From the NCBI GenBank assembly GCA_016293865.1, contig JAEDDG010000033.1:1-21185 (forward strand): a stretch of DNA of 21,185 bases, written 5' to 3'. Every line of letters starts with the position of its first letter. Position 1 is the first letter of the stretch. Under the pieces are notes generated by a model that was not told where the DNA came from, ran no database searches, and worked only from the letters and a program-made list of their open reading frames with translations. Origin of the DNA: Oscillospiraceae bacterium. Its GTDB lineage: Bacteria; Bacillota; Clostridia; Oscillospirales; Oscillospiraceae. A program made the position numbers and the translations under genes. Positions 1 to 6,865 of this stretch are shown here, piece after piece.

Positions 1-10
1 TTTTGCAAAG

Positions 11-49
11 AAAAAAGGTAGTAGACTTTCTATCAAAATCTACTACCTT
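11..49 (-). terminator. Rho-independent terminator of tRNA-Pro
   Basis: Bases 15-25 and 39-49 form a perfect 11-bp inverted repeat with a 13-nt loop. Read on the minus strand, the hairpin is followed at once by a run of six T (11-16 on the plus strand). It lies 3 nt beyond the CCA end of the minus-strand tRNA-Pro, so it ends that transcript. Confidence 0.85.
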
Positions 50-52
50 ATC

Positions 53-129
53 TGGTCGGAGTGGCGGGACTTGAACCCGCGGCCTCATGGTCCCGAACCA
101 TGCGCGATACCAAACTTCGCCACACCCCG
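53..129 (-). tRNA. tRNA-Pro (anticodon CGG)
   Basis: The minus strand folds into a full cloverleaf of 77 nt. The 7-bp acceptor stem CGGGGTG/CACTCCG has one G-T pair, followed by discriminator A and an encoded CCA. The anticodon stem CATGG/CCATG encloses the loop TTCGGGA, giving anticodon CGG (proline, codon CCG). The T arm GCGGG-TTCAAGT-CCCGC is intact. It has its own promoter and terminator and appears to be transcribed alone. Confidence 0.96.
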
Positions 130-148
130 TAATTTACAGTGCCTGTAT

Positions 149-177
149 ATTATATTGATTTCAGATCAAATTGTCAA
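149..177 (-). promoter_or_regulatory. Sigma-A promoter of tRNA-Pro
   Basis: On the minus strand, a perfect -35 box TTGACA (172-177) and a perfect -10 box TATAAT (149-154) are separated by 17 bp. Transcription should start about 10-12 nt upstream of the mature tRNA 5' end. Two consensus boxes with ideal spacing fit a strong constitutive stable-RNA promoter. Confidence 0.85.
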
Positions 178-195
178 GGCTATCTTACAAAAAAG

Positions 196-566
196 TAGCG
201 TGTCCGGGATTGCGGCAGTAAATATGACCCGGATACCATCATGCATGGGAATGCCGGGCGGAGACAGGGGTCTTTCGGCTGCGGACATGATCTCCGGTTT
301 GCTGTGCAGCACCTTTATGACACGCTTTCAGCTTTCTTTGTCTCCGAAAAAAGCCGCATGGTGTGGTTGATGCCGCAGAGGATGACCGGCAGTTTGCTGC
401 TGACATCAGAAGCGCTGTGCCGCGCCGCGCGGTCCGGATCAAAGGAAATTTCCGGAGCCGGGAAATCGTGGACGCCGTGCGGAGTGTGCTTCGCAGAAGC
501 AAGGAAGAGACCTTCAGAAGAAGAATCAGGCTTTCTGCCGGCTTCCGGCAAAAAAGATCATGAAAA
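196..566 (+). pseudogene. Possible decayed coding remnant in a gene-poor stretch
   Basis: The 580 bases between the tRNA-Pro and feoA1 hold no intact recognisable gene. From about 199 one frame reads open with protein-like composition (HDLRFAVQHLYDTLSAFF, then VSEKSRMV near 358). From 363 a different frame continues in a similar style (DAAEDDRQFAADIRSAV, then an Arg-rich tail) to a stop at 564-566. There is no convincing start codon or ribosome binding site. The two halves could be one gene broken by a small indel, or chance open frames in GC-rich DNA. No family was recognised. Confidence 0.22.
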
Positions 567-581
567 TCTAAAAGAAAGATA

Positions 582-610
582 TTGACAAATTGAAGGGGAC
601 TGAGTATACT
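582..610 (+). promoter_or_regulatory. Sigma-A promoter of the feo operon
   Basis: TTGACA at 582-587 and TATACT at 605-610 are separated by exactly 17 bp, a near-consensus housekeeping promoter. The start site should fall near 617, just before the first GTTAGC palindrome at 620-635. A repressor bound there would cover the start site. The predicted leader before feoA1 is about 93 nt. Confidence 0.85.
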
Positions 611-619
611 GTGATATGT

Positions 620-635
620 GTTAGCGGCAGCTAAC
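620..635 (+). promoter_or_regulatory. Palindromic operator, copy 1
   Basis: GTTAGCGGCAGCTAAC is a perfect 6-bp inverted repeat around a 4-bp centre, directly at the predicted start site of the feo promoter. The same GTTAGC-N4-GCTAA core recurs at 654 and 1240, and it resembles TTAG/CTAA-type sites of DtxR/MntR metal repressors. Operator function is inferred from position and recurrence. Confidence 0.65.
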
Positions 636-653
636 TTATATTTTTGAATTCGA

Positions 654-669
654 GTTAGCGAAAGCTAAT
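654..669 (+). promoter_or_regulatory. Palindromic operator, copy 2
   Basis: GTTAGCGAAAGCTAAT matches copy 1 in both half-sites except the last base and has a different 4-bp centre. It starts 34 bp downstream of copy 1, inside the feoA1 leader. Sequence changing in the centre while the arms are conserved suggests selection on the arms, as for a dimeric repressor site. Confidence 0.6.
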
Positions 670-709
670 TAACGGTGTATTATGCGGTTTTTTTAAGGAA
701 GGGGACAAC

Positions 710-922
710 ATGATGCCATTAACACTTGCGGAAGTTGGAGAAGAGAATATTATCAGAAAAATCGGCGGAAAACAGGAGATCAAATCGCATCTTGAAAATC
801 TCGGTTTTGTTGTGGGAGGCGCCGTCACGATTGTCAATACCATTGGCGGCAATGTGATTGTCAATGTCAAGGAATCGCGCATCGCAATCAGTAAGGAAAT
901 GGCGCAGAAGATCATGATCTGA
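710..922 (+). CDS. feoA: FeoA-family ferrous iron transport protein (first copy)
   Basis: This 70-residue SH3-like protein has the FeoA pattern: an N-terminal MMPLTLAEVGEE segment, the central block HLENLGFVVGGAVTIV, then VIVNVKESRIAISKEMAQKI at the C-terminus. FeoA is a small cytoplasmic partner of the FeoB iron transporter. The ribosome binding site AAGGAAGGGG (695-704) precedes two adjacent ATG codons; the first is given, but the second at 713 has slightly better spacing. It is the first gene after the promoter and two palindromes, with a second FeoA 43 nt downstream. The copies differ widely and lack long DNA identity, so this is not a recent duplication. The family is clear; the specific role of this paralogue is not. 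Confidence 0.88.
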   Translation: MMPLTLAEVGEENIIRKIGGKQEIKSHLENLGFVVGGAVTIVNTIGGNVIVNVKESRIAISKEMAQKIMI

Positions 923-965
923 CATTCTGCAGCAGACATATCAAAATTGAAGGAGGAGAAAGTGG

Positions 966-1187
966 ATGAAGACGTTGAGGCAGGTGAATGTCGGCGATAC
1001 GGCCAAAGTTGTAAAACTCCATGGAGAAGGAGCAGTTAAGCGCCGTATTATGGACATGGGGATCACAAAGGGCGTGGAGGTATATGTCCGGAAGGTTGCG
1101 CCACTCGGGGATCCGATTGAAGTAACTGTCCGCGGTTATGAGCTTTCAATTCGCAAAGCAGATGCGGAAATGATTGAAATCGTGTAA
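966..1187 (+). CDS. feoA: FeoA-family ferrous iron transport protein (second copy)
   Basis: This 73-residue FeoA protein carries the classic family core: LRQVNVGDTAKVVKLHGEG near the N-terminus, RRIMDMGITKGVEVYV in the middle, and the ending DPIEVTVRGYELSIRKADA. The RRIMDMG block is the diagnostic 'R-x-x-D-M-G-x-x-x-G' feature. A strong ribosome binding site, AAGGAGGAG (about 950-958), precedes ATG 966. The gene is cotranscribed with feoA1 and precedes feoB by about 90 nt. That gap holds a weak hairpin and the third palindrome. It is closer to canonical FeoA than the first copy and is the likelier direct partner of FeoB. Confidence 0.93.
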   Translation: MKTLRQVNVGDTAKVVKLHGEGAVKRRIMDMGITKGVEVYVRKVAPLGDPIEVTVRGYELSIRKADAEMIEIV

Positions 1188-1202
1188 AAAACAAGCGGTT
1201 TC

Positions 1203-1230
1203 CGGGGAGAGGGCAGCTCCCCGTATTCTT
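1203..1230 (+). terminator. Weak intercistronic hairpin between feoA2 and feoB
   Basis: CGGGGAG (1203-1209) and CTCCCCG (1217-1223) form a 7-bp GC-rich stem with a 7-nt loop, followed by the T-rich TATTCTT. It resembles a weak intrinsic terminator or an mRNA-stabilising hairpin and could lower feoB expression relative to the two feoA genes. The broken T tract makes full termination doubtful. Confidence 0.45.
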
Positions 1231-1257
1231 TGAAAAATGGTTAGCTGATGCTAATTT
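1230..1257 (+). promoter_or_regulatory. Possible internal promoter of feoB
   Basis: TTGAAA (1230-1235) and TAATTT (1252-1257) are separated by 16 bp, a plausible weak sigma-A promoter just before feoB. The third GTTAGC palindrome (1240-1255) fills the spacer and overlaps the -10 box, as expected for a repressor-controlled internal promoter. Confidence 0.4.
1240..1255 (+). promoter_or_regulatory. Palindromic operator, copy 3
   Basis: GTTAGCTGATGCTAAT has the same arms as copy 2 (GTTAGC and GCTAAT) around a different centre. It lies between the possible -35 and -10 boxes of feoB, 22 bp before the feoB start codon. Its recurrence at a second expected control point supports a dedicated regulator for this cluster. 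Confidence 0.6.
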
Positions 1258-1276
1258 GAAAGTGAGGAATGAACGA

Positions 1277-3768
1277 ATGAATTTGCGGATTGCTCTTGCG
1301 GGAAATCCGAACAGCGGAAAACGACCCTGTTCAACGCACTGACCGGCTCCAACCAGTTTGTCGGCAACTGGCCGGGAGTTACAGTGGAAAAGAAGGAAGG
1401 AAAGCTCAAAAAGCATGACGGCGTCACCATTACCGATCTTCCCGGCATTTATTCTCTTTCTCCATATACCCTTGAGGAAGTGGTGGCCAGAAACTATCTG
1501 ATTCACGAGCGTCCGGATGCAATTTTGAACATCATCGATGGTACAAATCTGGAGAGGAACCTGTACCTGACCACACAGCTCACTGAGCTGGGCATTCCAG
1601 TGGTTGTCGCCATCAATATGATGGATGTGGTGAAGAAAAACGGCGACAGGATCAATATTGAAGAGCTTTCGAAGGCGCTTGGCTGCAAGGTTGCGGAAAT
1701 TTCAGCACTGAAGGGCACAGGCATTATGGAAGCGGCCGAAATGGCCATTGACGCTGCGCAAAACGGAAAAACGGTTCCGATGCATACTTTTTCCGGCGCG
1801 GTTGAGCATGCAATTGCGCATATTGAGGAGGCTGCGGTACATAACAAGCCGGAAGAACAGCAGCGCTGGTATGCAATCAAGATTTTTGAGCGTGACGATA
1901 AAGTCCTGGAGCAGGTGGGACTGGATGCGGCGACACTCAGCCATATTGAGGCGGATATCAAAGCGGCCGAAGAGGAACTGGATGACGACGCGGAGTCGAT
2001 CATTACAAATGAGCGCTATGTCTATATCGGCGAGCTGATTAAACGGTGCTACAGGAAAAAATCTGCCGGAAAGCTTTCCGCCTCCGACAAAATCGACAGA
2101 GTCGTTACAAACCGCTGGCTGGGGCTGCCAATCTTTGCCGCGGTCATGTTCCTTGTATATTACGTTGCAATGATCACTGTCGGCGCAGCGGCCACAGACT
2201 GGGCAAACGACGGACTGTTCGGCGACGGCTGGCATTTATTCGGTATCGGAACCGCAGCTTATGAGGAAACGAGTGATGAATATACCGCAGCCATGCAGGC
2301 AGCGGGAGCTTTTACCGGCCTTGATGCGGAAGCGGAGGATTTCGACGGCGCCGCTGCTCTGGCGGAGCTGAAGGCGTTTGTGCCTGCCGCGGATTCTGCA
2401 GTTGTCGGGGTGGAAGACGAGGAGACGCTGGCAATCAACGAACTGACCGCATACTACGATGTGATTCCGGAGGACGCCGATGAGGAAGCAACCGTTCCGG
2501 TGACCTATCTGGAAGCGGTGAATTATCTGGAAGAGAACGGCTTTGAAGAGCCTGACCCCGCCGATTTCGGCGTGTGGATACCGGGCATCCCGGTGCTGAT
2601 CGGAAACGGTCTGGAAGCGGCAGGCGCTGCTGACTGGCTCAGCGGCCTGATCAATGACGGTATTGTGGCCGGCGTCGGCGCGGTTCTCGGCTTTGTTCCG
2701 CAGATGCTGGTGCTGTTTCTGCTGCTTGCGTTTTTGGAATCCTGCGGCTATATGGCGCGAATCGCCTTCGTGCTTGACCGCGTGTTCCGGAAGTTCGGCC
2801 TGTCCGGCAAGAGCTTTATCCCCATGCTTATCGGCACGGGCTGCGGCGTTCCCGGAATTATGGCTTCCCGCACCATTGAAAATGAGCGCGACCGCCGGAT
2901 GACGATCATGACCACAACCTTCATTCCCTGCGGTGCAAAGGTTCCCTTTATTGCCATGATCGCCGGCGCAATTTTCGGCGGCAGCGCGTGGGTTGCAACC
3001 TCTGCGTACTTTATCGGCATGGCGGCCATCATTCTTTCCGGCATCATGCTGAAGAAGACAAAAATGTTCTCCGGAGATCCCGCGCCGTTTGTTATGGAGC
3101 TGCCTGCCTACCACTGGCCGACTGCCGGAAATGTCCTTCGATCCATGTGGGAACGCGGCTGGAGCTTTATCAAGAAGGCCGGCACCATCATCCTGCTGTC
3201 CACCATTGTTGTCTGGTTCACAACGTATTTCGGATTTGTGGACGGCACGTTCCGTATGCTGTCAGAGGAGGAAATTGACTGCTCCATTCTTGCCGCTGTC
3301 GGCGGCGTGATCGCATGGATTTTCAAACCGCTGGGGTGGGGCAACTGGCAGGCCGCCGTCGCCTCCATTACCGGCCTTGTCGCAAAGGAGAATATCGTCG
3401 GCACGATGGGTATTCTTTACGGCGGCGGAGACGGCACAGTTTATCAAACGCTTGCAGCCGCGTTTACAGGAATTACCGGCTATTCCTTCCTGGTGTTCAA
3501 TCTGCTCTGCGCGCCCTGCTTTGCTGCAATCGGCGCGATCAGGCGGGAGATGAACTCCGCCCGATGGACGTGGTTTGCGATCGGCTACCAGTGCCTGTTT
3601 GCCTATGCGATTTCACTGATGATATATCAGTTTGGCTCGGTTTTCACAGGCGGCATGAATGTGATCGGCCTGATTGCCGCGGCAGCCGTACTGGCCGCTA
3701 TGCTTTATATGCTCTTCAGACCGTATAAAGAGGCTGCGACGCTGACCCGGAAGGTTCAGAAATCATAA
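1277..3768 (+). CDS. feoB: Ferrous iron transporter FeoB, frameshifted in the P-loop (possible pseudogene)
   Basis: FeoB is a membrane GTPase-linked Fe(II) importer. ATG 1277 starts MNLRIALAGNPNSGK, the G1 motif, after a GAGG ribosome binding site. The run at 1318-1321 has four A where GKTT needs five. The first frame therefore stops near 1340, and everything from 1321 continues in another frame. With one base restored the protein has about 830 residues. Other motifs are intact: DLPG (G3), NMMD (G4), SALKG (G5), the helical domain, the first membrane helix near residue 283, GTGCGVPGIMASRTI, FIPCGAKVPF, and several more helices. An acidic loop of about 120 residues (roughly 310-430), probably outside the cell, follows the first helix. 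If translation starts instead at GTG 1384, the product lacks the P-loop. The break may be a sequencing error, a fresh mutation or frameshift decoding. Confidence 0.9.
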
Positions 3769-3794
3769 TAGCGCTTGATGCGCAGGCGGGAGAT

Positions 3795-3974
3795 ATGAAA
3801 ATGTTGGCATGGATTTCCGGAAATATTGCGACAATCCTGATTTGTGCGGCGCTGATAGCCATGGTCGCCGCTGTGATTGCCGGTATGGTCCGCGACCGGA
3901 AGAAGGGAAAGGCCTCCTGTGGATGCGGGTGTGCAAAATGCCCCATGAACGGTTCCTGCCATCCCGGGAAATAA
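3795..3974 (+). CDS. FeoB-associated Cys-rich membrane protein
   Basis: This 59-residue peptide has one membrane segment (about residues 9-31, ATILICAALIAMVAAVIAG). A basic RDRKKGK stretch follows, then a Cys-rich tail, SCGCGCAKCPMNGSCHPGK, with five cysteines. This matches the small FeoB-associated Cys-rich family commonly encoded directly after clostridial feoB. A metal-handling role beside the transporter is suggested in the literature but not defined. It starts 26 nt after feoB, with the weak GGCGGGAGAT as ribosome binding site, and is followed at once by a strong terminator, so it is the last gene of the feo transcript. Confidence 0.88.
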   Translation: MKMLAWISGNIATILICAALIAMVAAVIAGMVRDRKKGKASCGCGCAKCPMNGSCHPGK

Positions 3975-3979
3975 GCCTT

Positions 3980-4019
3980 CGGGGAGATGCAGGACAGAAA
4001 TCTGCATCTCCCCGTTTTT
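3980..4019 (+). terminator. Rho-independent terminator of the feo operon
   Basis: Bases 3980-3992 and 4002-4014 form a perfect 13-bp GC-rich stem with a 9-nt loop, followed by TTTTT (4015-4019). It starts 5 nt after the Cys-rich peptide stop codon. The next gene begins only 12 nt beyond the T tract, so readthrough or a promoter inside the operon would be needed to express it. Confidence 0.92.
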
Positions 4020-4031
4020 GGAGGGGCTGTG

Positions 4032-4346
4032 ATGGCGCATACAGACAAACGATCGGTTACCCATATTCGCTGTCTGCTTGTGCTGAAAAAACTCGGCGGG
4101 GCCGGAGCGGGCGTCCGGAGCGTGGAATTGGCGGCAGAGCTGGACGTCAGTAAGCCCAGCGTATATGCCATGCTCCGTACGCTGGGTGAAATGGGGCTTG
4201 TGCGCAAGCAGCCGCACAGCCTGGCCTGGCTGACACCGGATGGCATACGGCTTGCCGGACAGTACGCGCAATACTACGATGCCGTTTTTGCAGCGCTGAG
4301 ACAGGCGGCCGGAAATCAGTCCGGCGGCCGCCCGGCGGCGCCGTGA
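4032..4346 (+). CDS. Short DtxR/MntR-like winged-helix regulator
   Basis: The 104-residue protein begins at ATG 4032 after GGAGGGG (the open frame extends upstream through the terminator, which is not a plausible start). Residues about 10-70 form a winged helix-turn-helix: VRSVELAAELDVSKPSVYAM, LRTLGEMGLV, then the wing and LTPDGIRLAGQY. This is the layout of DtxR/MntR iron and manganese repressors found beside feo genes. It ends right after this domain in a Gly/Ala/Pro-rich tail. The dimerisation and metal-binding domain is missing, and the usual 'RH..L..F' ligand helix reads AQYYDAVFAAL without His or Glu. It may regulate the GTTAGC palindromes, but sensing metal in the usual way looks impossible. 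It is either a trimmed clostridial variant or a remnant. Confidence 0.75.
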   Translation: MAHTDKRSVTHIRCLLVLKKLGGAGAGVRSVELAAELDVSKPSVYAMLRTLGEMGLVRKQPHSLAWLTPDGIRLAGQYAQYYDAVFAALRQAAGNQSGGRPAAP

Positions 4347-4362
4347 GAAAAGAAAGGATGAT

Positions 4363-4629
4363 TTGACGGTGGTCAGAATTGTGCTGAGGATTGAAGGCAT
4401 GGCCTGCGGAATGTGCGAATCTCACGTCAACGATGCAATCCGCAGCCGGTTTCCGGTAAGGAAAGTGTCCTCCTCCCACAGGAAGGGGATTACAGAGATC
4501 ATCGCAGAAAATCCGTTGGATGAAGAGTCCCTGAGAGAAGCAATCGGCAAAACCGGCTATACGGTTTTGTCTGTGCAGACGCAGCCGCATGCAGGAAAAG
4601 GCATATTCAAAGGACTTGCCCGCCGGTAA
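4363..4629 (+). CDS. Heavy-metal-associated (HMA) domain protein
   Basis: This 88-residue protein is a single ferredoxin-like HMA domain. VVRIVLRIEGMACGMCESHV holds the metal-binding CxxC (Cys15, Cys18), followed by the second strand pair and LREAIGKTGYTVLSV. HMA proteins bind Cu(I) or similar soft metals and hand them to ATPases or enzymes. A TTG start at 4363 follows AGAAAGGA at short spacing; GTG 4369 is an alternative. The stretch between the two family-typical halves is diverged: it reads FPVRKVSSSHRKGITEIIAE, without the usual V-x-V-D-L pattern. It lies 16 nt after the regulator and 100 nt before a Cu/Zn superoxide dismutase, so copper delivery to that enzyme is a reasonable guess. No copper ATPase is in the window. 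Confidence 0.8.
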   Translation: MTVVRIVLRIEGMACGMCESHVNDAIRSRFPVRKVSSSHRKGITEIIAENPLDEESLREAIGKTGYTVLSVQTQPHAGKGIFKGLARR

Positions 4630-4729
4630 GCTGCGGCGCTGAGCGCGGGACGGGGAAGCAGCCCTGCCGTTCATGTTTCTGCACCTTTTGCGGGATGCGT
4701 CATAGGATGCTGCTGAAGGGGTGAGAAAC

Positions 4730-5254
4730 ATGAATTTCCAGACCTGCTGTCCGGCTGAACAATTGCAGTGTTTTCTCCGGACAATGCAAAAGGCGCCATC
4801 TGCCGCTGCAGAGATCGCAGGAAGCGCGGAGCACCCGGCCATAAGCGGCAGGGTCAGTTTTTACGAAACGGCCAGCGGCGTGCTTGTCTCCGCTCTGATC
4901 TGCGGTCTGCCGGCGGCCGACTGCGCGTGCGGGAGGCGTATTTTTGCCATGCATATCCACAGCGGCTCTGCGTGTACGGGGAATGCGGAAGATCCCTTTG
5001 CTGACACACTGTCCCACTACAATCCCGGCGGCTGCGCACATCCGGACCACGCGGGGGATCTGCCGCCGCTTTTTGAAAACGGCGGCCATGCTTTTTCGGT
5101 TTTCCTGACCGACCGGTTTTCCATACGCGAGGTACTTGGGAAGACAGTGGTGATACACACCGACCCGGACGATTTTAAGACACAGCCGTCCGGCAATGCC
5201 GGAAGAAAAATTGCCTGCGGAAAAATTGAAAAGTGCTGCGCCCGCCGCTGCTGA
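4730..5254 (+). CDS. sodC: Cu/Zn superoxide dismutase family protein
   Basis: The family dismutates superoxide to oxygen and hydrogen peroxide. ATG 4730 follows AAGGGGTGAG. The 174-residue product has all ligands: His75 and His77 (MHIHSG), His96 (SHYNP), His104, His107 and Asp110 (CAHPDHAGD), and His143 (VIHTDPDD). The conserved disulfide pair is represented by Cys82 and Cys163. GNAGRKIACGKI is the usual C-terminal signature. The zinc loop is compact. Unusual for the family are the lack of a signal peptide or lipobox, implying a cytoplasmic enzyme, and many extra cysteines: CC at 6-7, C58, C65, C67, C102, CC at 169-170 and the terminal C174. The neighbouring HMA gene fits copper supply. The fold call is firm; activity is likely but not shown. 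Confidence 0.9.
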   Translation: MNFQTCCPAEQLQCFLRTMQKAPSAAAEIAGSAEHPAISGRVSFYETASGVLVSALICGLPAADCACGRRIFAMHIHSGSACTGNAEDPFADTLSHYNPGGCAHPDHAGDLPPLFENGGHAFSVFLTDRFSIREVLGKTVVIHTDPDDFKTQPSGNAGRKIACGKIEKCCARRC

Positions 5255-5397
5255 CCGCTTTCCGGCCGCAGCGGCATGATGCTTTCTGCCTGCCTGCAGA
5301 AGAGAACCGCCGGAGGAAAAGCACCGCTTTCCTTTCAGCTGCATATATTGTAAAGAGCCCTGCGTCCAAATCCGGGGTTCGGAAAGGAAAGAAAGCG

Positions 5398-6771
5398 ATG
5401 GGAGTAACGAATTCGACGAAGGAACTGGATGTTACACGGATTGACTGCGGCGGCTCATTTAAAATCAGGCTGTCTTTAACTGCGGAACCGGATATCACCT
5501 CAAATCCAACGGATATTGTATTGATTCTCGACCGCTCCGGAAGCATGGCCGGAAGTCCGCTGGCCAATCTGAAAAACGGCGCAAAGAAATTCATTGACAT
5601 CATTGATGAGGCGACCGACAGCGCACAGGACGGTCATATTGGTTCCGGAAGCCATATTGGTATTGTCAGCTTTGCCAATACGGCCACACAGGACACGCAG
5701 CTGATCACTTCTGTGTCCGCGCTGAAGGATGCGGTGGATGCGCTTTCGGCGGGCGGCGCCACCAATCATGCGGACGCGTTCACCAAGGCCCTGGATCTGT
5801 TCGATCCGGCCTCCGGCAACGAAAAGGTCATGGTCATGTTTACCGACGGAATGACGACTGCCGGCGGCGATCCCAATGCAGTTGCTGCGCTTGCAAAAGC
5901 GCAGGGTGTGATTATCTACTGCATCGGGCTGTCCGGCAACGGCGGTATTGACGAGCAGGCGCTCCGGGATTGGGCATCAGACCCGGATTCGGCCTATGTC
6001 GCGATTACGCCGGACGACGAGGAGCTTGAAAAGCTGTTTGAAGATCTGGCAAAGAACATTGCAAAACCCGGGGCGACAAATATTGTCATTACAGACACGG
6101 TTTCGCCGTGTTTCAGGATTACCTCAATCTTTTCACCGACAAAGGGGACGGCCAGCATGCTGAATGCCGGCACTGTCGAATGGAAAATCAGCGAGCTTGG
6201 CGTCAAACAGAGCGAGGGCGCCGTGCTGGAATTCATGGTTCAGCATATCGGACCGTGCGCCGGACGCGTGGAGGTGAACGACAGCATTGTCTATGACGAC
6301 AGTGAGGGGAATCAGGTGACCTTCCCGTCACCGGAAATTGATGTGGACTGCGGCATCGTCATACGGCCTGAGACCTGTCCGGAGCCTGTGGATTTAAAGA
6401 TTGACGGGTGTGCGGATACTGTGGAGTTTGACGCCGGCGCGTTTGATATGGAGTCGCTTGGCCGTATTCTGCAGCTTGACGTTACGCTGCGGAATGTCTG
6501 TCCGCACAAGCGCGTGGCGCTGGCGGTACTGCTTTATGAAATTGATTCCTGCGGGATTGAGCACAAGCGCGGACTGAAAACCATAACCGTTCCGGCGCAT
6601 ACGCGGAAGGACTGCCATCATGTGACGGTGCGCTGCATCAAATTTGTCCTGCCGGAAGACCTTGACGTCTCGGGTTCCGCTGCGTCCATCTGCGGCTGCC
6701 GCCGGTTCAGGGTGAAGTTTATTGCAAACTATATCGATAACGATTTTGAGTGCTGCGAAGTCGTGATTTGA
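5398..6771 (+). CDS. von Willebrand factor A (VWA) domain protein
   Basis: ATG 5398 follows GGAAAGGAAAG; the open frame reaches further upstream but has no better start. The 457-residue protein has a VWA domain at about 38-230 with a complete metal-ion-dependent adhesion site: DRSGS (45-49), Thr122 (GGATNHAD) and Asp150 (FTDGM). VWA domains bind protein partners through a divalent cation. After about residue 230 a beta-rich region resembles DUF11/surface-type repeats (NIVITDTVSPCF onward). The last 150 residues are Cys-rich with several CG, CC and CPxP patterns and end in FECCEVVI. There is no signal peptide, membrane helix or sorting signal. It may act in a cytoplasmic or spore-related assembly; the function is unknown. 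A strong terminator follows. Confidence 0.85.
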   Translation: MGVTNSTKELDVTRIDCGGSFKIRLSLTAEPDITSNPTDIVLILDRSGSMAGSPLANLKNGAKKFIDIIDEATDSAQDGHIGSGSHIGIVSFANTATQDTQLITSVSALKDAVDALSAGGATNHADAFTKALDLFDPASGNEKVMVMFTDGMTTAGGDPNAVAALAKAQGVIIYCIGLSGNGGIDEQALRDWASDPDSAYVAITPDDEELEKLFEDLAKNIAKPGATNIVITDTVSPCFRITSIFSPTKGTASMLNAGTVEWKISELGVKQSEGAVLEFMVQHIGPCAGRVEVNDSIVYDDSEGNQVTFPSPEIDVDCGIVIRPETCPEPVDLKIDGCADTVEFDAGAFDMESLGRILQLDVTLRNVCPHKRVALAVLLYEIDSCGIEHKRGLKTITVPAHTRKDCHHVTVRCIKFVLPEDLDVSGSAASICGCRRFRVKFIANYIDNDFECCEVVI

Positions 6772-6811
6772 AATCTTCCGGAACGGTCAGATGCGGCCGG
6801 TATGCCGCGGG

Positions 6812-6851
6812 AAAACGGGAGGGACAGGAAAAATCCTGTCCCTCCCGTTTT
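6812..6851. terminator. Bidirectional Rho-independent terminator
   Basis: Bases 6812-6829 and 6834-6851 form a perfect 18-bp inverted repeat with a 4-nt AAAA loop. The arms begin with AAAA and end with TTTT, so the hairpin has a T tract in both directions. It separates the plus-strand VWA gene (stop 6771) from the end of the minus-strand sugar-acid operon (stop 6866) and should end both. Confidence 0.93.
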
Positions 6852-6865
6852 ATTGTCTGGAAAAA

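Noticed and set aside
530..550. Hairpin TGCCGG-CTT-CCGGCA as a terminator before feo
   Set aside because: The stem is short, and neither strand has a T tract in the right place: on the plus strand it is followed by A, and on the minus strand by GAAAG.
710..1187. The two feoA genes as a recent tandem duplication
   Set aside because: The proteins share the fold but little sequence, and there are no repeated DNA blocks. They are old paralogues.
1318..1321. Programmed -1 frameshifting as the normal way to make FeoB
   Set aside because: The site lacks a standard slippery heptamer in the reading frame (CGGAAAA), and four A are too few for typical polymerase slippage. Sequencing error or mutation is more likely, so it is kept only as an alternative.
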